6,061 nt of DNA from Tateyamaria sp. (GTDB taxonomy: Bacteria > Pseudomonadota > Alphaproteobacteria > Rhodobacterales > Rhodobacteraceae), in assembly GCA_018668195.1 (NCBI GenBank), contig JABITU010000335.1, positions 1 to 6,061 of the forward strand, given 5' to 3'. Positions 1 through 5,651 of this stretch are shown in pieces. The position numbers and the translations under genes were made by a program. Positions within the stretch are counted from its first letter, which is position 1. Each line of letters opens with the position of its first letter. The notes below the pieces were generated by a model. It did not search any database. It saw nothing but the letters and a program-made list of their open reading frames with translations, and was not told the origin of the DNA.

Positions 1-3
1 CCC

Positions 4-17
4 CGCGCATGTGCGCG
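4..17. repeat. Short GC-only hairpin at the left edge
   Basis: CGCGC and GCGCG flank an ATGT loop, giving a 5-bp GC-only stem that runs into a C-run. It may be the remains of a terminator or a larger structure cut by the window edge. No T-run follows on either strand within the window, so no function is assigned. Confidence 0.3.
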
Positions 18-60
18 CCCCCGGAGTTTAATTGGCAAGATGAAGAGGGATCATTGGCAC

Positions 61-78
61 TTTATAGTGTTCTATAAA
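61..78. repeat. Perfect 7-bp inverted repeat TTTATAG-TGTT-CTATAAA
   Basis: TTTATAG and its exact reverse complement CTATAAA are separated by TGTT. The 18-base AT-rich palindrome lies in the gene-free stretch downstream of trhO. It could be a regulator operator, a small hairpin, or part of a recombination site. It lies outside any gene I can support and is followed by another, longer inverted repeat at 102-138. Confidence 0.5.
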
Positions 79-101
79 CCATCTGAAACATTGCGTATTT
101 T

Positions 102-138
102 CTAACGCTCTGAAATCGTTGATTTCAGTGAGAGTTAG
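102..138. repeat. Long imperfect hairpin in the AT-rich gene-free stretch 1-164
   Basis: CTGAAATC (110-117) and GATTTCAG (121-128) form a perfect 8-bp stem around GTT. Outside it, CTAAC (102-106) pairs with GTTAG (134-138). CTC (108-110) can also pair with GAG (130-132) if the bases GT are bulged, so the whole fold has roughly 15 pairs. No T-run adjoins it in the direction of trhO transcription, so it is not a clear terminator. Bases 31-160 are about 37% GC by hand count, well below the neighbouring genes. The motif TAACGCTCT occurs at 103-111 and again at 158-166, and TCTGAAA occurs at 82-88 and 109-115. I see no other content in 1-164. Confidence 0.55.
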
Positions 139-164
139 GTGATTCAAGTTTTTCGCGTAACGCT

Positions 165-1088
165 CTAATCCTTGCTGGGGATCATGCGGCCCGTCAGGTG
201 ATCGGTGCCCCGTGCGTCGGCCAGCGCTACCTGTTTTTGCCGTTCGCGAAATCGGGCTTTGTCGCGTTCTGATGTTTCTGCGGCGCAGTGATGGCAACTG
301 ACACCTGCTTCGAATTCAGGTCTGTCGCGATCTGTGGGCAGAATGGGCCGGCGGCAGGCGTAACACATAAGGTGTGGCCCGACTTTCAGTCCATGCCCGA
401 CACTGACGCGTCCATCAAAAACAAAGCACTCACCCTGCCAAGTGCTGTCTGACTGAGGGACATCTTCGAGATACTTCAGGATACCACCCTTGAGATGATA
501 GACATCCTGTACACCTTGACCGAGCAGATAGTTTGTCGACTTCTCGCAGCGGATGCCACCCGTGCAGAACATCGCAATCTTCTTGTTGTCGAACCGGTGT
601 TTGTTGGCTTCCCACCAGGCGGGGAATTCTCCGAAGCTTTGCGTGCTAGGGTCGATCGCCCCGTCAAAGGTGCCGATGGCAACTTCGTAGTCGTTGCGGG
701 TGTCGATGACCGCGACATCATCGCGGTTTATCAAGTCGTTCCAGTCCGTGGCGGCCACATAGTTGCCAGTACGGGCTGCCGGATCGACGTCGGGCTGGCC
801 CATAGTAACGATCTCACGTTTGAGCCGGACCTTCATCTTGCCGAATGGGGGTGTTGGGCTGGCGCTTTCTTTCCACTCCAGATCAGCACAGCCGGGTAAG
901 GCGCGGATATGTGAAATAACAGCGGCAACGCCCACGCCGCTGCCGGCGATGGTGCCGTTTATTCCCTCAGGGGCAAGCAGAAGCGACCCGGTGACACCAT
1001 GCGCGCACGCAGTTTTTGCCAACGGCCCCTTGAGGGCGGCGGGATCGGCAAACCTTGTAAAGTGATATAGAGCAGCAATCATGTACAT
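165..1088 (-). CDS. trhO: TrhO, rhodanese-family tRNA uridine-34 5-hydroxylase
   Basis: TrhO (formerly YceA) catalyses oxygen-dependent formation of 5-hydroxyuridine at the wobble position of tRNAs, the first step towards 5-carboxymethoxy- or methoxyuridine. It is cytosolic. The N-terminal acylphosphatase-like part carries the family motif LAPEGINGTI. The rhodanese domain carries IDTRNDYE and the active-site loop CTGGIRCEKS. The loop's first cysteine is about residue 175 from the ATG chosen here. The C-terminal part has two CxxC pairs (CYAC and CHHC) that may bind a metal. At 307 residues it is shorter than the E. coli protein but typical of alphaproteobacterial forms. I chose the ATG at 1088 because the conserved family start follows it directly. 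A TTG three codons earlier sits next to an in-frame stop, and an ATG two codons later is also possible. No strong SD is visible. It is divergent from pncA, with about 124 bases between. Confidence 0.93.
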   Translation of the reverse strand: MYMIAALYHFTRFADPAALKGPLAKTACAHGVTGSLLLAPEGINGTIAGSGVGVAAVISHIRALPGCADLEWKESASPTPPFGKMKVRLKREIVTMGQPDVDPAARTGNYVAATDWNDLINRDDVAVIDTRNDYEVAIGTFDGAIDPSTQSFGEFPAWWEANKHRFDNKKIAMFCTGGIRCEKSTNYLLGQGVQDVYHLKGGILKYLEDVPQSDSTWQGECFVFDGRVSVGHGLKVGPHLMCYACRRPILPTDRDRPEFEAGVSCHHCAAETSERDKARFRERQKQVALADARGTDHLTGRMIPSKD

Positions 1089-1151
1089 AGTGGGCAATTA
1101 GGGCATCAAGCCACAGGCTTGCAAGAGGCATACCGGGTTGATCCGCTCAGC

Positions 1152-1177
1152 GGCCTAGGCAAAAAGAGCCTGAGGCC
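1152..1177. repeat. 9-bp bulged hairpin in the trhO-pncA divergent region
   Basis: GGCCT (1152-1156) pairs with AGGCC (1173-1177), and AGGC (1157-1160) pairs with GCCT (1168-1171). The loop is AAAAAGA and G1172 is bulged. The structure sits 35 bases upstream of the pncA start and would be in its 5' leader if transcription begins upstream. It could be a leader hairpin, an operator or a weak terminator. No convincing -35/-10 pair was found here for either gene. Confidence 0.45.
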
Positions 1178-1198
1178 CCCATGCTGCTAACGTCCAAT

Positions 1199-1206
1199 AA
1201 GGAGAG
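1199..1206 (+). promoter_or_regulatory. Ribosome binding site of pncA
   Basis: AAGGAGAG lies 6 bases before the ATG at 1213, at optimal spacing, and fixes the pncA start. Confidence 0.85.
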
Positions 1207-1212
1207 ATACTG

Positions 1213-1809
1213 ATGCCAGCCCTGATCGTAATCGACGTACAAAATGATTTCTGTCCCGGTGGTGCGCTGGCCGTGCCCGGAGGCGGTGAGATTGTTGACG
1301 GAATCAATGAAATGATGGAGGGCGTGGATGCAGTTATCTTGACCCAGGATTGGCATCCAGCGGGGCATTCATCTTTTGCATCAGCACATGCCGGGTGCGC
1401 ACATTATGATGTGACTGAAATGCCCTATGGATCGCAGGTACTGTGGCCTGATCATTGCATTCAGGGTACGCAAGGCGCCGCGTTTTATTCGAGCTTGAAA
1501 ACAGACCGGGCCGATATGATCGTGCGAAAAGGTTTTCGGCCAGATATAGATAGCTATTCCGCCTTCTTTGAGAATGATCATAAAACCCCTACCGGGCTGG
1601 AAGGCTACCTGCGAACCCGTGGAATTTCACAGCTGTTGATGGTTGGGCTTGCTACGGATTTCTGCGTGAATTTTTCAGCGGTTGATGCCGCGAGGCTGGG
1701 TTTTCACGTCACCGTACGAATGGATCTATGTCGTGCGATCGACCTTGATGGATCACTGAAAGCAGCACGGGATGGAATGACTGCTGCAGGTGTTATTTTG
1801 GAGGCGTGA
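1213..1809 (+). CDS. pncA: PncA, nicotinamidase
   Basis: This cytosolic enzyme hydrolyses nicotinamide to nicotinate and ammonia, the first step of the Preiss-Handler NAD salvage route. It is an isochorismatase-fold amidase with the full Asp-Lys-Cys triad: D8 in VIDVQNDF, K106 in VRKG, and C151 in ATDFCV. The metal-binding set D46, H48, H52 (QDWHPAGHSSF) and H81 (WPDHC) is also complete. The peptide IDSYSAFF is typical of the family. The length of 198 residues is normal, and the N-terminus aligns at residue 1 with well-studied nicotinamidases. A strong SD supports the start. pncB, the next enzyme of the same pathway, follows on the same strand after 182 bases, so co-expression is likely. Bacterial PncA often also hydrolyses pyrazinamide, which is a family property and not something seen here. 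Confidence 0.97.
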   Translation: MPALIVIDVQNDFCPGGALAVPGGGEIVDGINEMMEGVDAVILTQDWHPAGHSSFASAHAGCAHYDVTEMPYGSQVLWPDHCIQGTQGAAFYSSLKTDRADMIVRKGFRPDIDSYSAFFENDHKTPTGLEGYLRTRGISQLLMVGLATDFCVNFSAVDAARLGFHVTVRMDLCRAIDLDGSLKAARDGMTAAGVILEA

Positions 1810-1913
1810 TTCGACACCGATCGCTGTGATGCTCCGGTACTGCGTCTGGTTCTGCTTATGGTGATCGCCAGCGGTAGAACTTTGCTTTGCAATGGATTGC
1901 CGCCAAAGACCGG

Positions 1914-1929
1914 GTTGGTTTTGACCAAC
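1914..1929 (+). repeat. 6-bp perfect hairpin between pncA and pncB
   Basis: GTTGGT and ACCAAC surround a TTTG loop, 62 bases before the pncB start. No T-run follows, so it is not a standard terminator. The 182-base pncA-pncB gap holds no other feature I can support, and it may be a processed or regulated spacer. Confidence 0.45.
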
Positions 1930-1978
1930 TGCCTTGAAGCCCTATGGCAACCTCTGGCACAAGGTCACCAAGTAAGCC

Positions 1979-1984
1979 AAGGAA
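1979..1984 (+). promoter_or_regulatory. Ribosome binding site deciding the pncB start
   Basis: AAGGAA lies 7 bases before the ATG at 1992. The alternative in-frame ATG at 1944 has no such site, so 1992 is the better start. Confidence 0.7.
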
Positions 1985-1991
1985 CCGCCAC

Positions 1992-3284
1992 ATGGTCGAC
2001 ATCGCCACACGCGTCTGGAACCACAAATGGAAGATCGATCCGATTGTCCGGTCCCTGATCGACACCGACTTTTACAAGTTGTTGATGTGCCAGTCAGTTT
2101 TCCGCAACAAGCCGGATACGCAGGTGACCTTCAGCCTGATTAACCGATCCAAACATGTCCCGCTTGCCGATCTGATCGATGAAGGTGAGCTGCGCGAGCA
2201 GCTTGATCACATCCGATCCCTGTCGTTGAGCCGCGGTGAAAGTACTTGGATGCGGGGCAATACATTTTATGGCAAGCGGCAGATGTTCACACCCGAGTTT
2301 CTGGACTGGTTCGAAGCCCTTCGGCTGCCTGCCTACCACCTCGAACGGCGTGGCGATCAGTACGAGCTGACCTTTGAGGGATCATGGCCCGAGGTCATGT
2401 TGTGGGAAATCCCTGCGCTGGCTGTTTTGATGGAGCTACGGAGCAGGGCTGTTCTTAACGGAATGAGAAGGTTCGAGCTTCAGGTGCTTTATGCGCGTGC
2501 GATGACGAAGCTTTGGGAAAAAATTGAAAAATTGCGCGAATTGGACGGATTACGAGTTGCTGATTTTGGCACGCGGCGCAGGCATTCATTTCTTTGGCAA
2601 GATTGGGCTGTGCAGGCCATGTACGAAGGCTTGGGCGAAAAATTTGTTGGTACGTCAAATTGCCTAATCGCCAAAAACCGTGATCTGGAAGCGATCGGAA
2701 CGAATGCCCATGAATTGCCCATGGTATATTCTGCGTTGGCGCCAGATGATGCGGCACTGGCGCAAGCCCCTTACGATGTATTGAGTGACTGGCAGGAAGA
2801 GCATGATGGTAATCTACGCATTATTTTGCCCGATACTTTTGGTACAGAAGGATTTTTGAAAAACGCGCCGGATTGGTTGGCTGGCTGGACAGGGATCAGG
2901 GTCGACAGCGGCGATCCGGCGTCCGCTGCGGAAACAGCAATAGACTGGTGGCGGTCGCGCGGAGAAGACCCCACACAAAAGCTAGTGATCTTTTCTGATG
3001 GATTGGATGCTGCAAAGATTGAAGAACTTCACAATCAGTTTAAGGGCCGGGTGCGCGCAAGCTTTGGTTGGGGCACGATGTTGACCAATGATTTCACCGG
3101 TCTGACAGAGGCTGACGCGCTTGCGCCGTTTTCGCTGGTCTGCAAAGCGGTCAGTGCAAATGGGCGCCCAACGGTCAAACTGTCGGACAACCCAAACAAA
3201 GCTATGGGACTTGTGAGAGAAATCGAACGGTATAAGCGCGTGTTCCGTGTCGGTGATCAAAAAGCAATCAAGGTCGTTGTGTGA
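1992..3284 (+). CDS. pncB: PncB, nicotinate phosphoribosyltransferase
   Basis: PncB converts nicotinate and phosphoribosyl pyrophosphate, with ATP hydrolysis, to nicotinate mononucleotide. It is cytosolic and uses the product of PncA. From the ATG at 1992 it has 430 residues. Visible family motifs are LIDTDFYKLLMCQ (22-34), DFGTRRRHS (191-199), the GTNAHEL segment with H240, RVDSGDP (303-309), SDGLD (335-339), FGWGT (358-362) and the PRPP-site region LSDNPNK (397-403). H240 corresponds to the histidine that is transiently phosphorylated in characterised enzymes. An in-frame ATG at 1944 would add 16 residues of low-complexity character and lacks an SD, so it was not chosen. The stop lies 6 bases from that of the convergent transporter gene. 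Confidence 0.96.
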   Translation: MVDIATRVWNHKWKIDPIVRSLIDTDFYKLLMCQSVFRNKPDTQVTFSLINRSKHVPLADLIDEGELREQLDHIRSLSLSRGESTWMRGNTFYGKRQMFTPEFLDWFEALRLPAYHLERRGDQYELTFEGSWPEVMLWEIPALAVLMELRSRAVLNGMRRFELQVLYARAMTKLWEKIEKLRELDGLRVADFGTRRRHSFLWQDWAVQAMYEGLGEKFVGTSNCLIAKNRDLEAIGTNAHELPMVYSALAPDDAALAQAPYDVLSDWQEEHDGNLRIILPDTFGTEGFLKNAPDWLAGWTGIRVDSGDPASAAETAIDWWRSRGEDPTQKLVIFSDGLDAAKIEELHNQFKGRVRASFGWGTMLTNDFTGLTEADALAPFSLVCKAVSANGRPTVKLSDNPNKAMGLVREIERYKRVFRVGDQKAIKVVV

Positions 3285-3290
3285 AACACT

Positions 3291-4190
3291 TCAGTTTTGG
3301 CGTGTTGCGCGCAAACCGCGTTCGCGCCAAATGATAAGCAAGCCACCGAGCGCAATCAGGAACGCGCCGGGAAACAGTGCATCCCACGGAGCTTCACCAA
3401 AAAATAACCAGCCTAGGCCAAAGGCCAGTGGAATGCCAAAGTAACTGAATGGGGCAAGGTTGCTTTGTTCGGTCATGCGGTAGCTGACCACGAGGAACAG
3501 AACAGCAGTGCCGCCAAACCCGCCCATAGCTATAATCCAAGCCATGTCTGCACTGCTTTGGACCGGGGTAAAGCCGCCCAGTAACAATGCGAGGACCAGT
3601 GCGCCACAGGCGGCGGCAACGGATGAATAAAGGCTGACGAGCGGGCTAGGAACATCGTCGTCAATAAGTCGTGCAGTGACACCAACCAATGCATAACAGC
3701 TTGCAGCGCCCAGTGGCAGGAGTGCATCAAGCGAAAACGTATCTGACCCCGGTTGCATCACAAAGATAACACCCACAAATCCGACCATGACCGCGCTCCA
3801 GCGCACCCACCCTACATGCTCTCTGAGTAAAGGGACGGCCAGCGCGGTCATGAACAAAGCATTTGCGTAGGTGATAGTTGATGCGGTCGCAAACTCCATC
3901 CGACCAAGCGACATATAGAAGAAAAGCTGTGCAAATGTGACGATGAAGCCGCGCATTAAGCCCAGCTTCCACTGCCGTATCCGCAAAGTGCGGCCCGTTG
4001 CATGCCAACTTCGCGCTGCGGCCAATGCGATAATGGACGGGATAAGGCCAAAAAGGTTGCGCCACGCAGAAAGCTCGGCGGCCGAATAGGTTTCCGACAG
4101 GTGTTTGATCACCAACCCCATCGCATCAAAAAGGGTTAGCGCAACAAGGCTCAGAATAATTGCAAGTCCGGTTCGATCAGTTGGGCGCAT
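3291..4190 (-). CDS. EamA-domain (DMT superfamily) inner-membrane transporter
   Basis: A 299-residue inner-membrane protein with ten hydrophobic segments, at roughly residues 9-29, 38-58, 76-96, 101-121, 130-147, 156-173, 187-205, 216-236, 246-264 and 271-288. This is the duplicated five-helix EamA layout of the drug/metabolite transporter superfamily. The end of the second repeat has the usual LFFGE segment (residues 262-266), and a short basic tail is cytoplasmic by the positive-inside rule. These proteins mostly export metabolites or amino acids, but the substrate cannot be read from sequence. A weak SD (AGGA) precedes the ATG at 4190. It lies 108 bases downstream of arfB on the same strand and could share its transcript. 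It converges on pncB with 6 bases between stops and no clear terminator, so the two mRNAs may overlap as antisense. Confidence 0.9.
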   Translation of the reverse strand: MRPTDRTGLAIILSLVALTLFDAMGLVIKHLSETYSAAELSAWRNLFGLIPSIIALAAARSWHATGRTLRIRQWKLGLMRGFIVTFAQLFFYMSLGRMEFATASTITYANALFMTALAVPLLREHVGWVRWSAVMVGFVGVIFVMQPGSDTFSLDALLPLGAASCYALVGVTARLIDDDVPSPLVSLYSSVAAACGALVLALLLGGFTPVQSSADMAWIIAMGGFGGTAVLFLVVSYRMTEQSNLAPFSYFGIPLAFGLGWLFFGEAPWDALFPGAFLIALGGLLIIWRERGLRATRQN

Positions 4191-4298
4191 GGTATCCTGT
4201 GGCTGGAAACGAGGGTGGGTAATGCGGGTACTTTACGAGCTTTGGCACCGCTGTCATCTGCAATCAAACCCGCAAGTCAAAGGGATCCTCCGTAATGC

Positions 4299-4721
4299 TC
4301 AATCGTCAGGGTTCACGCGGCCACGCATGGTTTTGACCTCGCCGCGCACTTTCTTGGCCTTTAGGCGACGTTTCTTGGAGCCCAGCGTTGGCCTGGTCGC
4401 GATCCTCCGTTTGGGCGCCACAAGTGCCTTTCGTATCAACTCTGTCAGGCGTTCGCGTGCAAGGTCTCGATTGCGGACCTGACTGCGGGTCTCCTCACAT
4501 TGGATCACCAAAGTACCTTCCAGCGTCCACCGTCGACCAGCAAGTCGCTTGAGCCGGGATTTGACGGGCCCGGGCAAGCTGGGAGAGCGAGCTGCCTCGA
4601 ACCGTAATTCTACGGCAGAGGACACCTTGTTCACATTCTGCCCGCCTGGCCCAGATGAGCGTATAAATTGCTCGCTCAACTCCCAGTCTTGAATGGTGAT
4701 ATCATCATTGATCCACAGCAT
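4299..4721 (-). CDS. arfB: ArfB (YaeJ), codon-independent peptidyl-tRNA hydrolase for ribosome rescue
   Basis: ArfB enters stalled ribosomes that lack a codon in the A site and releases the nascent chain. The GGQ hydrolysis motif is present at residues 26-28 inside RSSGPGGQNVNKVSS, as in release factor domain 3. The C-terminal tail from about residue 104 is rich in Lys and Arg (KRRIATRPTLGSKKRRLKAKK) and matches the tail that inserts in the mRNA entry channel of the small subunit. The serine-lysine-arginine stretch around residues 115-119 aligns with the E. coli one. The 140-residue length equals E. coli ArfB. The start is fixed because an in-frame TAG lies four codons upstream of the ATG. 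No SD is visible, which suggests weak translation. It lies 79 bases downstream of an intrinsic terminator that closes a small structured transcription unit. Confidence 0.95.
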   Translation of the reverse strand: MLWINDDITIQDWELSEQFIRSSGPGGQNVNKVSSAVELRFEAARSPSLPGPVKSRLKRLAGRRWTLEGTLVIQCEETRSQVRNRDLARERLTELIRKALVAPKRRIATRPTLGSKKRRLKAKKVRGEVKTMRGRVNPDD

Positions 4722-4800
4722 AAGTGATGTTCGCTAAATTTTGGCGGGAAGAATGGTTATTTGGGTTCTTCGCTGCGCGATGGTACGTTCAAGTTCCATC

Positions 4801-4829
4801 AAAAAGGGCCGCACGTTGCGGTGCGGCCC
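4801..4829 (-). terminator. Intrinsic terminator of the small transcription unit
   Basis: On the minus strand GGGCCGCAC and GTGCGGCCC form a perfect 9-bp stem around a six-base loop (CGCAAC), followed directly by TTTTT. This is a strong Rho-independent terminator in the direction of arfB, and lies upstream of it. On the plus strand no T-run follows. Confidence 0.9.
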
Positions 4830-4904
4830 AATCGAATGGTTTACGGAGGTTGTGTCGGTTAGGTCAACCGACCAACTTGGCGGTCTGCGCCGCGCGGGGC
4901 TGCC

Positions 4905-4961
4905 CTAGCAGGCGACCTCCAAAGTTGTTCCGACACCTCTCTCCAATACCGTTCTTGACAC
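4905..4961 (-). CDS. Putative 18-residue peptide with an extended Shine-Dalgarno
   Basis: GTG (4961-4959) opens a frame encoding MSRTVLERGVGTTLEVAC and ending in TAG. AGGAGG lies 7 bases upstream, the optimal spacing. An in-frame TGA lies five codons upstream of the GTG, so the frame cannot extend far. The peptide is slightly charged, has one terminal Cys, and has no run of a single amino acid that would point to classical amino-acid attenuation. Its coding sequence contains the left strands of helices P1 and P2, so translation would disrupt both. I do not recognise the peptide. It could be a leader whose translation matters more than its product. An overlapping frame could encode 25 residues from GTG at 4936, but it lacks a well-placed SD. 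Confidence 0.55.
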   Translation of the reverse strand: MSRTVLERGVGTTLEVAC

Positions 4962-4976
4962 TGGATCACCTCCTTT
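4961..4976 (-). promoter_or_regulatory. Extended Shine-Dalgarno complementary to the whole 16S rRNA tail
   Basis: The minus strand reads AAAGGAGGTGATCCAG. This is the exact reverse complement of CTGGATCACCTCCTTT, the last bases of alphaproteobacterial 16S rRNA, covering the single-stranded tail after helix 45 and a little more. Normal SDs pair over 4-7 bases. It ends on the first base of the GTG start codon. Confidence 0.85.
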
Positions 4977-4996
4977 TCATTTGTTGAACTCGAATG

Positions 4997-5025
4997 AATG
5001 TTGGCACAGCCACATCAAAAGTCAA
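4997..5025 (-). promoter_or_regulatory. Probable sigma-70-type promoter of the small transcription unit
   Basis: TTGACT (5025-5020) matches the -35 consensus in five of six positions. After 17 bases AACATT (5002-4997) is a weak -10 (three of six). It begins 5 bases after the yhhQ stop. Transcription would start near 4990, just ahead of the extended SD. Confidence 0.5.
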
Positions 5026-5030
5026 CGCAT

Positions 5031-5651
5031 TTAGGCTGCTCGGATTACTTTTCCCGTTAGAAAGCGGAAAGGTGCTAAGGCAATCAACGCCAATGTCAGC
5101 TTAACTGCCCAATCTGCGATGGCCAGTGATACCCAAAGCGGGGCTATCGGGCCAATCCCAAGGATCGGCAAGACTTCTCCGGCCCAAGATACGTCGTTGG
5201 ATGGCTCAAGGAACGTCAGCGCGCCGGAAAATGCGATGGAAAAGAACAGCGCGGTGTCAATCGAACTGCCGATGATGGTCGATACCAACGGCGCTTTCCA
5301 CCACGTTTCGCGGCGCAATGCCGAAAAGATACCAACGTCAAGCAATTGTGCCGTCAGGAACGCAAGGCCCGAGCCGATTGCAATGCGAAAAGTCACGATT
5401 GGCCCAAATTCGCCTATGATCTGTGTGCCCACAAGTGAACAGAAAACGCCCACGACAAAGCCCACCAGCACAACAGTACGTGCCGGGCCCGCGCCATAGA
5501 CGCGGTTCATTATATCCGTGACCAAAAAGGCGAGCGGATAGGTAAAAGCCCCCCATGTCAGCCAGTTTCCAAACAGGAATTGTACGAGGATGTTCGAGGC
5601 CACAACGATGATGGCCATGGCAATGATGCCAGGAAGGTGTGCGCGTGTCAT
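5031..5651 (-). CDS. yhhQ: YhhQ, queuosine precursor transporter (VUT family)
   Basis: YhhQ imports the queuosine precursors preQ0 and preQ1 across the inner membrane for incorporation at G34 of tRNAs with GUN anticodons. From the ATG at 5651 it has 206 residues and about six membrane segments (roughly 7-27, 36-52, 58-78, 88-108, 120-142, 168-195). Family motifs are TWGAFTYPLAFLVTD (32-46), AQLLDV (101-106), STIIGSSIDTALFF (124-137) and ADWAVKL near the end. An in-frame ATG at 5720 would add a polar 23-residue stretch and would overlap the end of the upstream gene. The shorter start fits the family N-terminus. The chosen ATG has no close SD; its start overlaps the stop of a 16-codon ORF with a good SD (ATGA overlap), suggesting coupled translation. 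Confidence 0.88.
   Translation of the reverse strand: MTRAHLPGIIAMAIIVVASNILVQFLFGNWLTWGAFTYPLAFLVTDIMNRVYGAGPARTVVLVGFVVGVFCSLVGTQIIGEFGPIVTFRIAIGSGLAFLTAQLLDVGIFSALRRETWWKAPLVSTIIGSSIDTALFFSIAFSGALTFLEPSNDVSWAGEVLPILGIGPIAPLWVSLAIADWAVKLTLALIALAPFRFLTGKVIRAA

Larger units (their letters stand above)
4801..4990 (-). ncRNA. Structured small transcript between yhhQ and arfB (unrecognised)
   Basis: Between a promoter-like pair and a strong terminator lies a predicted RNA of about 190 bases with several long-range helices. P1: GTGTCGG (4936-4930) with CCGACAC (4858-4852), 7 bp. P2: CAACTTTGG (4927-4919) with CCAAGTTG (4880-4873), 8 bp with one bulge, extended inward by GGTC (4917-4914) with GACC (4885-4882). 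P4: GTCGGTT (4872-4866) with AACCGAC (4860-4854), a 7-bp hairpin. P1 and P4 compete for the same CCGAC. A downstream ACCTCC (4850-4845) can pair with AGGAGGT in the SD or with a second GGAGGT at 4920-4915. The 5' half contains an 18-residue ORF. It may be a leader controlling arfB by attenuation, a stand-alone small mRNA, or a regulatory RNA. The boundaries are inferred from promoter and terminator. It does not match the tRNA, tmRNA, 4.5S or 6S features I know. Confidence 0.6.

Noticed and set aside
28..297. Minus-strand 89-residue open frame overlapping the end of trhO
   Set aside because: Its first half lies inside the clearly coding trhO in another frame, and there is no SD or recognisable domain. 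The part beyond trhO is the palindrome-rich stretch.
1944..1991. Upstream start adding 16 residues to PncB
   Set aside because: It has no SD and the added residues are not family-like; AAGGAA is correctly spaced for the ATG at 1992.
4223..4273. Inverted repeat GCGGGT / ACCCGC between arfB and the transporter
   Set aside because: It is only 6 bp with arms about 40 bases apart and no T-run; this is expected by chance in GC-rich sequence.
4859..4936. Overlapping 25-residue frame starting at GTG 4936 in the small transcription unit
   Set aside because: The only SD-like purines lie too close to the start, and the frame is Arg/Ala/Pro-rich as expected for a chance GC-rich reading. The frame starting at 4961 is far better supported.
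4961..4977. Fragment of a 16S rRNA gene on the plus strand (CTGGATCACCTCCTTT)
   Set aside because: Bases upstream do not match helix 45 or any other part of 16S rRNA. The minus strand shows a correctly spaced start codon and terminator, so this is an SD and not an rRNA remnant.
4724..4987. Plus-strand 87-residue open frame across the yhhQ-arfB gap
   Set aside because: It lacks an SD, has a composition typical of a non-coding reading, and lies antisense to the promoter, SD, structured region and terminator of the minus-strand unit.
4801..4990. tmRNA, 4.5S (SRP) RNA or 6S RNA as identity of the structured transcript
   Set aside because: I see no tRNA-like acceptor with CCA and T-loop, no SRP tetraloop region with its conserved GGAAG-type motif, and no long rod with a central bubble as in 6S RNA.
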